Of a DNA stretch of 64,000 bases, positions 20,442-29,148 are shown piece after piece. A program made the position numbers and the translations under genes. The notes beneath the pieces are model-generated. The model was given only the letters and a program-made list of their open reading frames with translations. It made no database searches and was not told the origin of the DNA. Within the stretch, counting starts at the first letter, position 1. Each line of letters opens with the position of its first letter. Source of the DNA: Nocardia neocaledoniensis (lineage in GTDB: Bacteria > Actinomycetota > Actinomycetes > Mycobacteriales > Mycobacteriaceae); NCBI RefSeq assembly GCF_003182135.1, contig NZ_QGTL01000012.1:124001-188000 (forward strand), read 5' to 3'.

Positions 20442-22955
20442 GTGCCTTCACTTTCCCGACGGCGGGCCGCGGGCGGCCTGATCCGGCCGCGCACCATCGC
20501 CGGTCAGCTGGGCCGGATCCTGGCGGTGTCGCTGGTGCTGGTGCTCGTGCTGCTCGGGCTCACCATGGCCACCCAGGCGTCGGCGTATCGGCGCAGCGGC
20601 GAGACCGTCGACGCGGTGGCCCTGGCGCTGCTGGCCCAGGACCTGGTGCATCAGGCGCAGCGGGAACGCGGCCTGAGCAACGGTCTGCTCGGCGGCGACG
20701 AGCGGCTCGGGCAGCCGGTGACCGATCAGCGCGCCGAAACCGATGCGGCGCTGCGGGTCCTGGCCGAGGCTGTCGCGACGAGGCCCCCGGGCGCGACCGC
20801 GCTGGACGCGGCGCTGAGCCAGCTCGCGGGATTGCCGGGGCTGCGCGCCCGGATCGACACCCGCACGATCACCCGGCAGGCGGCGTTCCAGTTCTACTCC
20901 GACAGCGTCGACGCGGTGAACCGGGCGGCGCTCGGTCTCGACCAGGCCCGCGACCCCGCGATCCGGCACGGCCTGCAGGCGCTCTACGCGCTCGGCGACG
21001 CCAAGGAGTTCACCGCGCGCGAACGCGGGTTCCTCAACGGAGTGTTCGCGGCGGGTGCGTTCGCCGAGGGGGAGTATCTGCAGTTCCTCGACATCCGGGC
21101 CGCCCGCGCCGCCGCGTTCGCCCAGTTCGACCGGGACGCGACCGCCGCGCAGCGCGATCGGATCGACGCGGTGCGCACCGGGGCGAGCGCCGCGCTGGCG
21201 GCCAGGGCGGAGAACATCGCGATCGCCTCGATGGCCGGGCCGCTCACCCACCCGGTCGATCCGGCGACCTGGTGGTCGCAGATGACGGAGGTGATCGACG
21301 AGCAGCGCACGGTGCAGCAGGCCGTCGGCGCCGACATCCGCGCCCGCGCCGACGACCTGCGCCGCGCCGCCCTGCTCACGCTCGCCGCGTTCGCCCTGGC
21401 CGCGCTGCTCGCCGTCGCCGCCGAGGTGGTGCTCGTGATCGCCAGCGTCCGGGCCATCGTGCGCCCGCTGGCCGGGCTGGCGGGCGAAGCCGACGACGTG
21501 GCCTCGCGCCGGCTGCCCACCGCGATCGCCGCCTGGCGCGACGCCGACACCGCCCCGCCCGCCCCGGCGCCCGTGCGCACCCCGGCCGGCGCCGGCGTCG
21601 AGATCGACGCGGTCGCCCGTGCGCTGGACCGGGTGCAGACCACCGCCTTCGACCTCGCCTCCGAACAGGCGCTGGTGCGGCGCAACACCACCGAGTCGCT
21701 GGCCAATTTGGCCCGCCGCAACCAGAACCTGGTACGCAGGCAGCTGAGTCTGATCAGCGAGTTCGAGCGCGAGGAGATGGACCCCAAGGCCCTGTCGAAT
21801 CTGTTCGAACTCGACCACCTGGCCACCCGCATGCGCCGCAATGCCGAGAGCCTGCTCGTGCTCGTCGGCGAGGCGAGTCCGCGGCGCTGGGCCGAGCCGA
21901 TCGCGCTCACCGATGTGATCCGGGCGGGGCTCTCGGAGGTCGACGACTACCGGCGGGTGGCGTTGCGCCGCGTCGACGACGTCGCGATCGCCGGCGCCGT
22001 GGTGAGCGAACTCGCCCACGCGCTGGCCGAACTCATCGAGAACGGGCTCGCGTTCTCCCCGCCCGACCTCGAGGTGGAGATCTACGGTCGCAAGGTCGCG
22101 GGCGGATACCTGCTCGCGGTCGTCGACCACGGCGTCGGCATGGGCGCCGAGCAACTCGCCGAGGCCAACGCGCGGCTGCGCGGCGAGCAGGACTTCATCG
22201 TCGCCTCGACCCGCTACCTCGGGCACTACGTCGTCGGCCGCCTCGCCGGTCGGCTCGGCATCGACGTGGAACTCACCACGAGCCCGGTCAGCGGCATCGT
22301 CGCCCGGTTGCTGCTGCCACCGAGTGTCCTGGCCGAGGAGAACGTTTCGCGCCCCGTGGAATCCGGAGGCGAACGGATCATCTCCGATGGTGGAACCGAC
22401 GCAGGCAGCTCGCGCAGGTCCGGTGTCGGCGCGCAGCGGGAGCTCAACGGCGCGGTGGTTTCGGGGCGTGCGGATTCAGCTGCACCGTCTCGTGTGAACG
22501 GGTCAGCGGTGGACGCGACGCCTCCTGCGACGAACGGGCTCGCCGGCCCCGGTCCGAGCGACACCGATGCGCGGGCGACCGTGCGCTCCGGCCCGATGCC
22601 CGCCGCCGCGCAGGGCGACTCGCCGTACGCGCAGTTCGTCAGTGGCGCAACGCCTTCCCGCCGGGAGCCGCAGGTGCGGGAGTCGGCCGATCCGGGGGAC
22701 GGCGTCGTCCGGCACGTGGGCCCACGTGCGGCGGCCACCGTCGAGCGCACCCGCAACGGACTGGTGAAGCGGGGCAAACGGGTGAAGACCCCCGAGACCT
22801 CGCATTCGCGTTCCGCGTCCGAGCTGAACCGCCCGCCCGTCGTGGAACGCACCCCCGAGCAGACCCGCGGCCTGTTGACCGCGTTCCGTACCGGCCACGA
22901 CCGCGCGGGCGAGGCCCGTGGCGAGCACCGGCCCCGAACCGAGGAGCTTCGATGA
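20442..22955 (+). CDS. Conservon sensor: nitrate/nitrite-sensing-domain membrane histidine kinase-like ATPase
   Basis: This is an 837-residue membrane protein, first of a conservon (CvnA type). Helix 1 (about 25-45) anchors it. An extracytoplasmic NIT-like sensing region (about 50-300, with HQAQRERGLSNG and FTARERGFLNG) follows. Helix 2 (about 322-350) leads to a dimerisation helix (FELDHLATRMRRNAESLLVL). The HATPase domain has an N-box (ELIENGLAFSPP) and G-box (DHGVGMG). The last about 190 residues are polar and disordered. GTG 20442 follows GAGGAG. It probably signals to the downstream roadblock, DUF742 and GTPase proteins rather than to a response regulator. Confidence 0.88.
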   Translation: MPSLSRRRAAGGLIRPRTIAGQLGRILAVSLVLVLVLLGLTMATQASAYRRSGETVDAVALALLAQDLVHQAQRERGLSNGLLGGDERLGQPVTDQRAETDAALRVLAEAVATRPPGATALDAALSQLAGLPGLRARIDTRTITRQAAFQFYSDSVDAVNRAALGLDQARDPAIRHGLQALYALGDAKEFTARERGFLNGVFAAGAFAEGEYLQFLDIRAARAAAFAQFDRDATAAQRDRIDAVRTGASAALAARAENIAIASMAGPLTHPVDPATWWSQMTEVIDEQRTVQQAVGADIRARADDLRRAALLTLAAFALAALLAVAAEVVLVIASVRAIVRPLAGLAGEADDVASRRLPTAIAAWRDADTAPPAPAPVRTPAGAGVEIDAVARALDRVQTTAFDLASEQALVRRNTTESLANLARRNQNLVRRQLSLISEFEREEMDPKALSNLFELDHLATRMRRNAESLLVLVGEASPRRWAEPIALTDVIRAGLSEVDDYRRVALRRVDDVAIAGAVVSELAHALAELIENGLAFSPPDLEVEIYGRKVAGGYLLAVVDHGVGMGAEQLAEANARLRGEQDFIVASTRYLGHYVVGRLAGRLGIDVELTTSPVSGIVARLLLPPSVLAEENVSRPVESGGERIISDGGTDAGSSRRSGVGAQRELNGAVVSGRADSAAPSRVNGSAVDATPPATNGLAGPGPSDTDARATVRSGPMPAAAQGDSPYAQFVSGATPSRREPQVRESADPGDGVVRHVGPRAAATVERTRNGLVKRGKRVKTPETSHSRSASELNRPPVVERTPEQTRGLLTAFRTGHDRAGEARGEHRPRTEELR

Positions 22956-23380
22956 CCACCCACCTTCCGACCGCCGACCCGCACACCTTCAACTGGCTGC
23001 TCGGCAACTTCGTCCGCGAGACCCACGGCGTGCGCGACACGGTCGCGGTCTCCTCCGACGGGCTGCTCATCGCCATGTCCGACGGACTCGACCGCGCCGG
23101 CGCCGACCGCCTGGCCGCGATGGTGTCGGGACTGGCCAGCCTGGCCCGCAGCGCCTCGCGCAGTTACGAATTCGACGGCCTGAAACTGATCATGATCGAG
23201 ATGCGGCGCGGTTTCCTGCTGGTCTCGGCGCTGGGGGACGGCAGCTGCCTCGGCGTCATCGCCGACGGCGGCTGCGATGTCGGCCTGGTCGGGTACGAGA
23301 TGGCGGTGCTGGCCGAGCGTGCCGGTGCGCTGCTCGACCCGATGCTCATCGGCGAGCTGCGGGAGTCGTTGCGCAGATGA
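22952..23380 (+). CDS. Roadblock/LC7 domain protein (CvnB type)
   Basis: This is a 142-residue single-domain roadblock/LC7 protein: FNWLLGNFVRETHGVRDTVAVSSDGLLIAMSDGLDR, then LIMIEMRRGFLLVSALGDGSCLGV. Such proteins act as GTPase-activating or scaffold partners of small Ras-like GTPases. It overlaps the sensor gene by ATGA and the DUF742 gene by ATGA, which implies fixed stoichiometry. No other domain is present. Confidence 0.92.
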   Translation: MTTHLPTADPHTFNWLLGNFVRETHGVRDTVAVSSDGLLIAMSDGLDRAGADRLAAMVSGLASLARSASRSYEFDGLKLIMIEMRRGFLLVSALGDGSCLGVIADGGCDVGLVGYEMAVLAERAGALLDPMLIGELRESLRR

Positions 23381-23814
23381 GAGATCCAGACCGGCCCCGG
23401 GTGCCCGATCCGCGCATGATCCCGGTCCGCGCGACCGCAGGCTGGCGCGACCAGGCGGCGCCGACCCCGGCGCGTTCCGCCGACCCCGAGACGGACGACC
23501 GATTCGTGCGCCCGTTCGTGGTCACCGCGGGCCGCACCGTCCCCGTGCTGGACGGCCTGCGGCTGGAAACCCTGGTGCAGGCGCCGCCGTCGGCGCTGTC
23601 GGCACCGTTGCGCTTCGAGGAGCACACCGTGGTGCGCCTGTGTCAACGACCGCACTCCATCGCCGAAATCGGTGCCGCCCTGCGGGTTCCGGTCGGCATC
23701 GCGAAGGTGATCGTCGGTGACCTGGCCGCAGCGGGCCGGGTGGGCGTGCGTGACGCGCCGGATCTGTCGACCGCCGCCATCGAGAGGATCAGGGATCTTG
23801 TTCGGGCACTCTGA
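23377..23814 (+). CDS. DUF742 protein (CvnC type)
   Basis: This 145-residue DUF742 protein has a disordered N-terminus, then FVRPFVVTAGRTVPVLDGLRLETLVQA. A winged-helix-like C-terminal part follows (VRLCQRPHSIAEIGAALRVPVGIAKVIVGDLAAAGRV). DUF742 is the third standard conservon component and bridges sensor and GTPase. Its start overlaps the roadblock stop and the GTPase start overlaps its own end. Confidence 0.92.
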   Translation: MRDPDRPRVPDPRMIPVRATAGWRDQAAPTPARSADPETDDRFVRPFVVTAGRTVPVLDGLRLETLVQAPPSALSAPLRFEEHTVVRLCQRPHSIAEIGAALRVPVGIAKVIVGDLAAAGRVGVRDAPDLSTAAIERIRDLVRAL

Positions 23815-24403
23815 ATTCCGTCCGCCCACTCCGGTCATGCCGTCGTCGGTGAAGGTCGTCGTCAGCGGCGGCTTCGGCGTCGGGAAGACCACGTTCATCG
23901 GCGCGATCTCCGAGATCGAACCACTGGTCACCGAGGCGTCGATGACCGAGATGTCGCTCGGCGTCGACGACGCGGGCCACCGCGCCGACAAGACGGCGAC
24001 CACCGTGGCCCTGGACTTCGGCCGCATCACCCTGGACTCCGAGCTGATCCTCTATCTGTTCGGCACGCCCGGCCAGGATCGCTTCGTGTTCCTGTGGGAC
24101 GACCTGGTCGACGGCGCGCTGGGCGCCGTCATCATCGTCGACACCGGCCGCGTCGAGGACTGCTACCCGGTCCTGGACTACTTCGAGGACCACGACACCC
24201 CGTTCGTGGTGGTGGTCAACCGCTTCGACGGCGCCACCCACTTCGACCTGGCCGAGGTCCGCGAGGCCCTCGGCCTCGACGACTGGATCCCGGTCCTCGA
24301 CTGCGACGCCCGCGACCGCGACTCCGTCCGCGACACCCTGGTGGCCCTGCTCGAGCAGGTCCTCCTGCACCGCGCCCGGCCCCGCCACCGCGAGGTCAGC
24401 TGA
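23798..24403 (+). CDS. Conservon Ras-like GTPase (CvnD type)
   Basis: This is a 201-residue ATP/GTP-binding protein. The P-loop is GGFGVGKTT, the G3 motif is LFGTPGQDR and the G4-like motif is VVNRFDG, typical of conservon GTPases. The domain starts at VKVVVSGGF. The TTG at 23798 overlaps dufC742 and has AGAGGATCAGGGA upstream; ATG 23837 is the other choice but lacks a binding site. In streptomycetes a P450 often follows the GTPase; here the next gene is on the other strand. Confidence 0.9.
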   Translation: MFGHSEFRPPTPVMPSSVKVVVSGGFGVGKTTFIGAISEIEPLVTEASMTEMSLGVDDAGHRADKTATTVALDFGRITLDSELILYLFGTPGQDRFVFLWDDLVDGALGAVIIVDTGRVEDCYPVLDYFEDHDTPFVVVVNRFDGATHFDLAEVREALGLDDWIPVLDCDARDRDSVRDTLVALLEQVLLHRARPRHREVS

Positions 24404-24418
24404 GCGCGGGACGCCGCG

Positions 24419-24769
24419 TCAGTGCCGAGGCAGCGTCAGCCCCCAGTGCGCGAGGTGGAAGTTCTCCGCGGTGACAGTGATCGGGGTGTCGGTGAACTGC
24501 CTGCCGCCCAGGATGTTTCGGAGGAAGTCGCGGACCGTGGTGGGCTGGGAGTCCAGCTCGGCGAGTGTCTGTCGCGGTATCTCGACGGTGCCGTCGAAGG
24601 CGCGCGGTTGGGCGGTGATACCCGGCTGCTGGGGCGTCTGCCGCAGTCCGTCCACGGTGTGCAGCACGAGGTCGACCCCGGTGCCGTCCGCGAAGTCGAC
24701 GCGCAGCGGGGTGGGGGAGACGGCCGGGTCGAAGGACTGGATCCGCGCGGTCCACCCGTGATCCGACAC
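24419..24769 (-). CDS. Uncharacterised protein, C-terminal part; gene appears frameshifted at its 5' end
   Basis: From GTG 24769 the frame encodes 116 residues (RVDFADGTGVDLVLHTVDGL, RDFLRNILGGRQFTDTPITV). However, the same frame continues upstream without a stop and reads like protein (TLTDPAWSFVATDQPLAG, PVSPYDYRGVSDHGWTARIQ) to about 24900. There it loses any start, while the neighbouring frame from TTG 24944 supplies a plausible N-terminus (MDHALSAPKDWV). This suggests a one- or two-base frameshift near 24895-24910, a sequence error or a decayed gene. It follows the membrane protein gene in the same direction. I recognise no family. Confidence 0.6.
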   Translation of the reverse strand: MSDHGWTARIQSFDPAVSPTPLRVDFADGTGVDLVLHTVDGLRQTPQQPGITAQPRAFDGTVEIPRQTLAELDSQPTTVRDFLRNILGGRQFTDTPITVTAENFHLAHWGLTLPRH

Positions 24770-24962
24770 ACCGCGATAGTCGTACGGGGAGACCGGGCCG
24801 AGGGTGTCCGCGGAACGATCGACCGGCGAATTCTCCAGTGGCGCACCGGCCAGCGGCTGATCGGTGGCGACGAACGACCACGCCGGGTCGGTGAGTGTCT
24901 TGCGCCAGTACCCAGTCCTTCGGCGCGCTGAGCGCGTGGTCCAACGTAAGGAAGCCCGCGCC

Positions 24963-25589
24963 TCACAGCCAGCCCGCCGCGCCGAAACCGATGAGGGCGA
25001 CGGCGTCGACGCCGAAGATCGCGCCGACGGTCAACGCCTTGGCGCGCACGGTCGGCAGGTCGTGCACCAGGAAGCAGGCGGTGAAGAACGGGACGTACCC
25101 GACGATCCAGATCAGGAACGGGAATCCCGGCTGCCACCACGACCAGTCCCAGGTGAGCACGCCCGCCTTGTTCAGCAGCACCTCGACGCCCACCGCCGCC
25201 GCCGAGTTCGCCGCGATCAGCACCGGTCGGTTCGGCAGCCCGAAGATCCGGGTCTCCTCGGGCGGCAGCATCTTCGCCGCCGCGATGCCCATGATCGCGA
25301 ACATGAAGCAGATCTCGATGTTCAGCCCGATCAGGATCTGATACGCCGTCGGTCCGCTCGCCGCCCACACCGGCGCCCGCTCGGTGACATGGAAGACCAG
25401 CGCGTTCCAGATCTCGTTGAACCAGTCCATGCCCCACAGCGCGAGCCCGGCGAACAGCACGTTCCAGTTCCGCCGCTCGACCTCGACCGCGTAGACGTAG
25501 ATGACGAGCAGCAGGAGTGGAATGACGTACCACTTGAACTGATCGGCATCGCGGAGCAACTCCAGTGCGGCCCTGGCATTGTCGGTCAC
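24963..25589 (-). CDS. Conserved integral membrane protein (unknown function)
   Basis: This 208-residue protein has about six hydrophobic segments: YVIPLLLLVIYVYAVEV, WNVLFAGLALWGMDWF, ICFMFAIMGIAAAKML, PVLIAANSAAAVGVEVLL, FLIWIVGYVPFFTACFLV and ALTVGAIFGVDAVALIGFG. Many tryptophans lie at helix ends. It starts at GTG 25589 behind a strong AGGAGG. The disrupted gene downstream (24419-24944) begins just after its stop, so the two form a small operon. I recognise no named family. Confidence 0.75.
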   Translation of the reverse strand: MTDNARAALELLRDADQFKWYVIPLLLLVIYVYAVEVERRNWNVLFAGLALWGMDWFNEIWNALVFHVTERAPVWAASGPTAYQILIGLNIEICFMFAIMGIAAAKMLPPEETRIFGLPNRPVLIAANSAAAVGVEVLLNKAGVLTWDWSWWQPGFPFLIWIVGYVPFFTACFLVHDLPTVRAKALTVGAIFGVDAVALIGFGAAGWL

Positions 25590-25682
25590 CGGGTGGCCTC
25601 CTGCTCATCTCGTCGAACCGCGCGAGTATGTAACAGATCACCATCAAACGTCAATGTGTATCGCCGACACGGGTTCGCGGTG

Positions 25683-26318
25683 TCACTTCCCGGTGAGCGA
25701 CTCGGTCAGTTTCGTTCCGCCGGTCGCCCAGGCGACGCACTGGACGGTGGTGGACTTGCGGTAGGAGGCCTCGTCGGCCGGGGCGTAGGACATCAGTTCG
25801 ACGACCGCGTTCGCCGTGCTCGCCTCGATGATCGGGGTCGCGTGGGTGACGCAGAGGGTCTTGCCCGCCTCGCGGGCGGCGGTCTCGTTCTCCCACGCCG
25901 TGAGGTGGCCGACGTAGACGACCTCGCCGTCGTGCGGCTTGTCGCAGGATCGCGTCGGCAGCGAGTACACCGTGCCGGTGGACGACGGCTTGTCGACACA
26001 GCGGCCCGCCGTGAGATCGTCCATCTCGCTGCGGCCGTGCGGGTCGGTGACGCCGCGGTACACGACGGCGCCGACTGCCGAGGCGCCCAGGACGACAGCG
26101 CCGATCACCGCGGCGATGATCAGTCCCCTGTTGCGCTTCGGTGGCTGGGGCGGCCGCGGGTAGCCCGGCCCGACCGGCACCTGGTAGTGCGGCGGATACC
26201 CCGCGACGGGCCCCTGGTGGTGCGGCGGCCGAGGGGCCGGCCCTGGGAGCGGCGGCTGCCCGCCCCTCGGGTACGGCGTCGGCCCGTGCGGATGTGCTGG
26301 TCCCCCTGGATGATTCAC
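25683..26318 (-). CDS. Proline-rich membrane-anchored protein with septum-formation domain
   Basis: This is a 211-residue protein. About 60 residues of Pro/Gly/His/Tyr-rich cytoplasmic tail come first, then one membrane segment (GLIIAAVIGAVVLGASAVGAVVY, about 66-88). An external domain follows with DLTAGRCVDKP, RSCDKPHDGEVVYVG, a C in KTLCVTH and one in TTVQCVAW, the cysteine pattern of the septum-formation domain (PF13845 type). The role in division is a family label, not shown. A TAGGGT -10 lies 6 bases before the GTG start, so the mRNA is probably leaderless. Confidence 0.8.
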   Translation of the reverse strand: MNHPGGPAHPHGPTPYPRGGQPPLPGPAPRPPHHQGPVAGYPPHYQVPVGPGYPRPPQPPKRNRGLIIAAVIGAVVLGASAVGAVVYRGVTDPHGRSEMDDLTAGRCVDKPSSTGTVYSLPTRSCDKPHDGEVVYVGHLTAWENETAAREAGKTLCVTHATPIIEASTANAVVELMSYAPADEASYRKSTTVQCVAWATGGTKLTESLTGK

Positions 26319-26360
26319 CCGATCACCCTATCGGGACCGCCGGGCGGCCCCGGCAGGGTG

Positions 26361-27746
26361 TCAGCGGCTGCCGAGGGGAACGCCGAAGAGGGTGGCGAAC
26401 TTGGCGGCCAGGGTGTCGCCGAGGAAGGCGAGGGCGCCGGGGGTGGCGGCCATGGTGCCCGCGTCGGAGGTGGTGCAGCCGCGTGGGGCGGGGATGCCGT
26501 CGAGGCGGTCGCGCAGCCACAGCAGGGCGGCGGGGCCACCGACGACCTCGGCGACGATGTGCTCGCTGGCGTGGTCGCGGGTGTAGGTGAGGGAGGTGTC
26601 CGGGTCGCGGCAGTAGGTGTCGACGAGGGTGTCGGTGGCGGCCAGCGGGAGGATCTCGTCCCACGCCGAATGCCAGACGAACAGCGGCATGTCGGGCACG
26701 GTCTTGCCCATGCGGGTGTCGTCGAGCATGGCCGCGACCGGCGGATCGTCGAGCGGATTGCCGTCGGAGCCGATCATCCCGGTGAGATTGAGGAACGGCA
26801 GCAGCGCGGACTGGTACTGCACGCACAGCGGCGACTTGATCGCGCTCAGGCCCTTGCCCAGCGGGTCGAGCCGCTGATCGAGGTAGGCGGCGAAATCGGG
26901 GTACTCCCGGGTGAGTCCGAGGACGGCGGCGAAGACCAGACCCGAGGTGAGCTGATTGTTGGCCATGCTGAGCGCTGCGCCCAGATCGGCGCCCACCCCG
27001 CCCTCGGCCGCGCCCACGATGTTCAGCTCGGGCGCGTAGGTCGCGTGCAGCTCGGCGGCGTGGCCGGTCGCGATCGACCCGCCGGAGTAGCCGTAGAGGC
27101 CGACCGGCCCACCCTCGCCCACCTCGAGCGGCGCGAACCCGGTCGCGGCACGGATGCCGTCGAGGGTGATCCGCCCGGCCAGCGGTCCGGCGGCGTACGC
27201 CGAGTTCGGGCCCTGATGATCGGGCACGACGACGGCCCAGCCCTGGGCCAGTGCGGCCTGCGCGAACAGGAACTCGGCGGGCACCACGACCTGTCCGGCG
27301 ATCGGCGCGACCGAAAGATGTTGCAGCGCATAGGACGGCGCGCAATAGCCGGCGGTCGAGTCCTCGGCGAGCTGTACCGAGAGCAGCTTGCGGGGTGAGA
27401 CCGCCTGTCCGCGCGGCTTGATCAGCGTGGCGACGGCGGGGATCGCCTCGTCACGGCTGTTGTTCGAGCGGTAGGACACCTGCCAGGCGTCGACGGCGAT
27501 CGGCAGCACGCCGAAATCGGCGACGGTGACCTGTCTGGCCGCGATGATCGCGCCGGGTTCGGTCGCCGCCACCACGTCGGCGGGCGGCAGGTAGAAGCCC
27601 GGATCGAGCTCGGGCGGCAGCGGAATCACCGGTGCGGGCGCTATCGCGGCGGGCTCGGCCACGACCGGACCGGCCGCCACCACGGTGGCCGCCGCGAGCA
27701 CGGTCGTGGCCAGGGCGAACCAGCGCGGAACCAGGGGAGATCTCAT
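26361..27746 (-). CDS. Secreted lipase (secretory lipase/LIP family)
   Basis: This 461-residue protein has a clear Sec signal peptide (basic MRSPLVPR, then FALATTVLAAATVVAA, cleavage near VVAEPA). The lipase domain shows the nucleophile GYSGGS (about 240), Asp in VWHSAWDE and His in HIVAEV or nearby. Cysteines at CAPS, CVQY, CRDP and CTTS may form disulfides. Family members hydrolyse triacylglycerols outside the cell. A TetR gene lies directly upstream, with a perfect operator between them. Confidence 0.88.
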   Translation of the reverse strand: MRSPLVPRWFALATTVLAAATVVAAGPVVAEPAAIAPAPVIPLPPELDPGFYLPPADVVAATEPGAIIAARQVTVADFGVLPIAVDAWQVSYRSNNSRDEAIPAVATLIKPRGQAVSPRKLLSVQLAEDSTAGYCAPSYALQHLSVAPIAGQVVVPAEFLFAQAALAQGWAVVVPDHQGPNSAYAAGPLAGRITLDGIRAATGFAPLEVGEGGPVGLYGYSGGSIATGHAAELHATYAPELNIVGAAEGGVGADLGAALSMANNQLTSGLVFAAVLGLTREYPDFAAYLDQRLDPLGKGLSAIKSPLCVQYQSALLPFLNLTGMIGSDGNPLDDPPVAAMLDDTRMGKTVPDMPLFVWHSAWDEILPLAATDTLVDTYCRDPDTSLTYTRDHASEHIVAEVVGGPAALLWLRDRLDGIPAPRGCTTSDAGTMAATPGALAFLGDTLAAKFATLFGVPLGSR

Positions 27747-27764
27747 CGTGCACAGTCCTCACAT

Positions 27765-27790
27765 TCATTGAGACGCCTTCGTCTCAATGA
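27765..27790. promoter_or_regulatory. Perfect TetR-type operator upstream of the lipase
   Basis: TCATTGAGAC-N6-GTCTCAATGA is a perfect 10-bp inverted repeat 18 bases before the lipase start. On the minus strand TTGAGA could be the -35, with a 17-base spacer, so bound repressor would occlude the promoter. The TetR gene starts further upstream and reads into this site, so the lipase, not the regulator, is the direct target. Confidence 0.82.
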
Positions 27791-27825
27791 CGGCTACTAT
27801 GGCACGGGTGTGGCGTGGATCGCAA

Positions 27826-28464
27826 TCAGCGCGGGGGAGGGACCGAGGTCAGCGCGTTGAGCAGGGTGGTGAAGACGTCGACCAGCTCCTCGACGGGTGG
27901 TCGCGGGTCGTCGTGGCTCCACTGGTGGACCGCGCCGTTCACCGCGCCGATGAAGGCCGCCATCGCCACCCGCCAGCCGCCCGGCGGGGTGCGCGTGTCC
28001 GAGCGGCCGCTCGCGATGCCGGCCACCACCTCACCCCACTGGTCCCTGATCCGGGCCCGGTGCTCTTCGATCGCCGGGCTCACGCCGACGATCTCCACGA
28101 AAGCGACCTTGGCGCACCGGATGTCCTCGGTGATCGAGGTCGTGTAGGCCCGCACCGCCGCGTCGATGAGCGTGCTCACCTCCGTGCTGTCCGCGGCCGC
28201 CAGCGCCGCCACGACCGCGTCCCTGGCCTTGCCCTGCACCGTGTCGTACACCGCGACCAGCAGTTCCTCGCGGCCGGCGAACTGTTCGTAGAACTGCCGT
28301 CGCGACAACCCCGCCGCCGCGCACACATCGGTCAGCGAACTGTTGGCGTAGGACTTCTCCGCGAACACCGTCAATCCGGCCTCGATGAACAGCGCCCGCC
28401 GCTCGACCTGCCGTTCGGCGACCGAGGTGCCGCTGTAGTTGTGTCGAGTCCGCGCCGATTTCAC
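27826..28464 (-). CDS. TetR-family regulator of the lipase gene
   Basis: This 212-residue TetR protein has its helix-turn-helix at NSSLTDVCAAAGLSRRQFYEQFAGREELL (about 40-70). The rest is a helical ligand domain. GTG 28464 is preceded by TAGGCT 7 bases upstream, suggesting a leaderless transcript; an upstream GTG at 28485 is possible. It lies 79 bases before the lipase in the same direction with a palindromic operator between. Fatty-acid or fatty acyl-CoA sensing would fit, but this is inferred. Confidence 0.85.
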   Translation of the reverse strand: MKSARTRHNYSGTSVAERQVERRALFIEAGLTVFAEKSYANSSLTDVCAAAGLSRRQFYEQFAGREELLVAVYDTVQGKARDAVVAALAAADSTEVSTLIDAAVRAYTTSITEDIRCAKVAFVEIVGVSPAIEEHRARIRDQWGEVVAGIASGRSDTRTPPGGWRVAMAAFIGAVNGAVHQWSHDDPRPPVEELVDVFTTLLNALTSVPPPR

Positions 28465-28519
28465 TCCCCCGAGCCTACTGACCACCGCGACGGCGGGGCC
28501 GCGCGCCCGTCACCGCGCC

Positions 28520-28525
28520 TACCCT
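28520..28525 (+). promoter_or_regulatory. Leaderless -10 element
   Basis: TACCCT ends 6 bases before ATG 28532 and no ribosome binding site lies between, so the transcript probably begins at the start codon. Confidence 0.55.
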
Positions 28526-28531
28526 GGCCGC

Positions 28532-29089
28532 ATGGGCGAACAGAAGCGGCGGATGCTGGCGGGCGAGTTGTACCGTGACAGCGATCCGGAGTTGGTGGCC
28601 GAGCGGGTGCGGGCCCAGCGGTTGTGCGACGAGTTCAACCGGACCGGTCCGGAGGAGACCGCGCGGCGGACCGAGGTGCTCGGTGAGCTGCTGGGCAAGC
28701 TGGGGGAGGGGTCGTGGATCATGCCGCGCTTCCAGTGCGACTACGGCTATCTCGTCGAGATCGGGACGAACAGCTTCCTCAACTACGACGCGATCCTGCT
28801 CGACTGCGCGCCGATCGTGATCGGCGACGACTGCTCGATCGGTCCGCGCTGTCAGCTGCTCACCGCGTTGCATCCCATGGACGATCACGAGAAGCGCAGG
28901 CAGCGTTGGGAATCCGCGGCGCCGATCCGGATCGGGAACAACGCCTGGTTCGGCGGCGGCGTCATCGTGTGCCCCGGAGTCACCCTCGGTGACGACGTGG
29001 TGGTCGGCGCGGGCAGCGTGGTCACTCGTGACCTGCCGGATCGGGTGTTCGCCGCCGGCAACCCCGCGCGGGTGATCCGGGAACTGTAG
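28532..29089 (+). CDS. Maltose/galactoside O-acetyltransferase-like (LacA/Maa family)
   Basis: This 185-residue left-handed beta-helix acetyltransferase starts with the maltose-acetyltransferase N-domain (RMLAGELYRDSDPELVAER). It has hexapeptide repeats: the catalytic-region LLTALHPMD with His, then IRIGNNAWFGGGVIVCPGVTLGDDVVVGAGSVVTRDLP and the end GNPARVIREL. It transfers acetyl groups from acetyl-CoA to sugar hydroxyls and acts as a trimer in the cytoplasm. The natural acceptor is unknown. Confidence 0.9.
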   Translation: MGEQKRRMLAGELYRDSDPELVAERVRAQRLCDEFNRTGPEETARRTEVLGELLGKLGEGSWIMPRFQCDYGYLVEIGTNSFLNYDAILLDCAPIVIGDDCSIGPRCQLLTALHPMDDHEKRRQRWESAAPIRIGNNAWFGGGVIVCPGVTLGDDVVVGAGSVVTRDLPDRVFAAGNPARVIREL

Positions 29090-29136
29090 CCACCACCGGC
29101 GCGCGTCGCCGGGTCGCGTTCGGCGGCGCACGGCCA

Positions 29137-29142
29137 TACTGT
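29137..29142 (+). promoter_or_regulatory. Leaderless -10 element of ppc
   Basis: TACTGT ends 6 bases before the ppc ATG at 29149; the gap TCTTCC cannot serve as a binding site. Confidence 0.55.
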
Positions 29143-29148
29143 TCTTCC

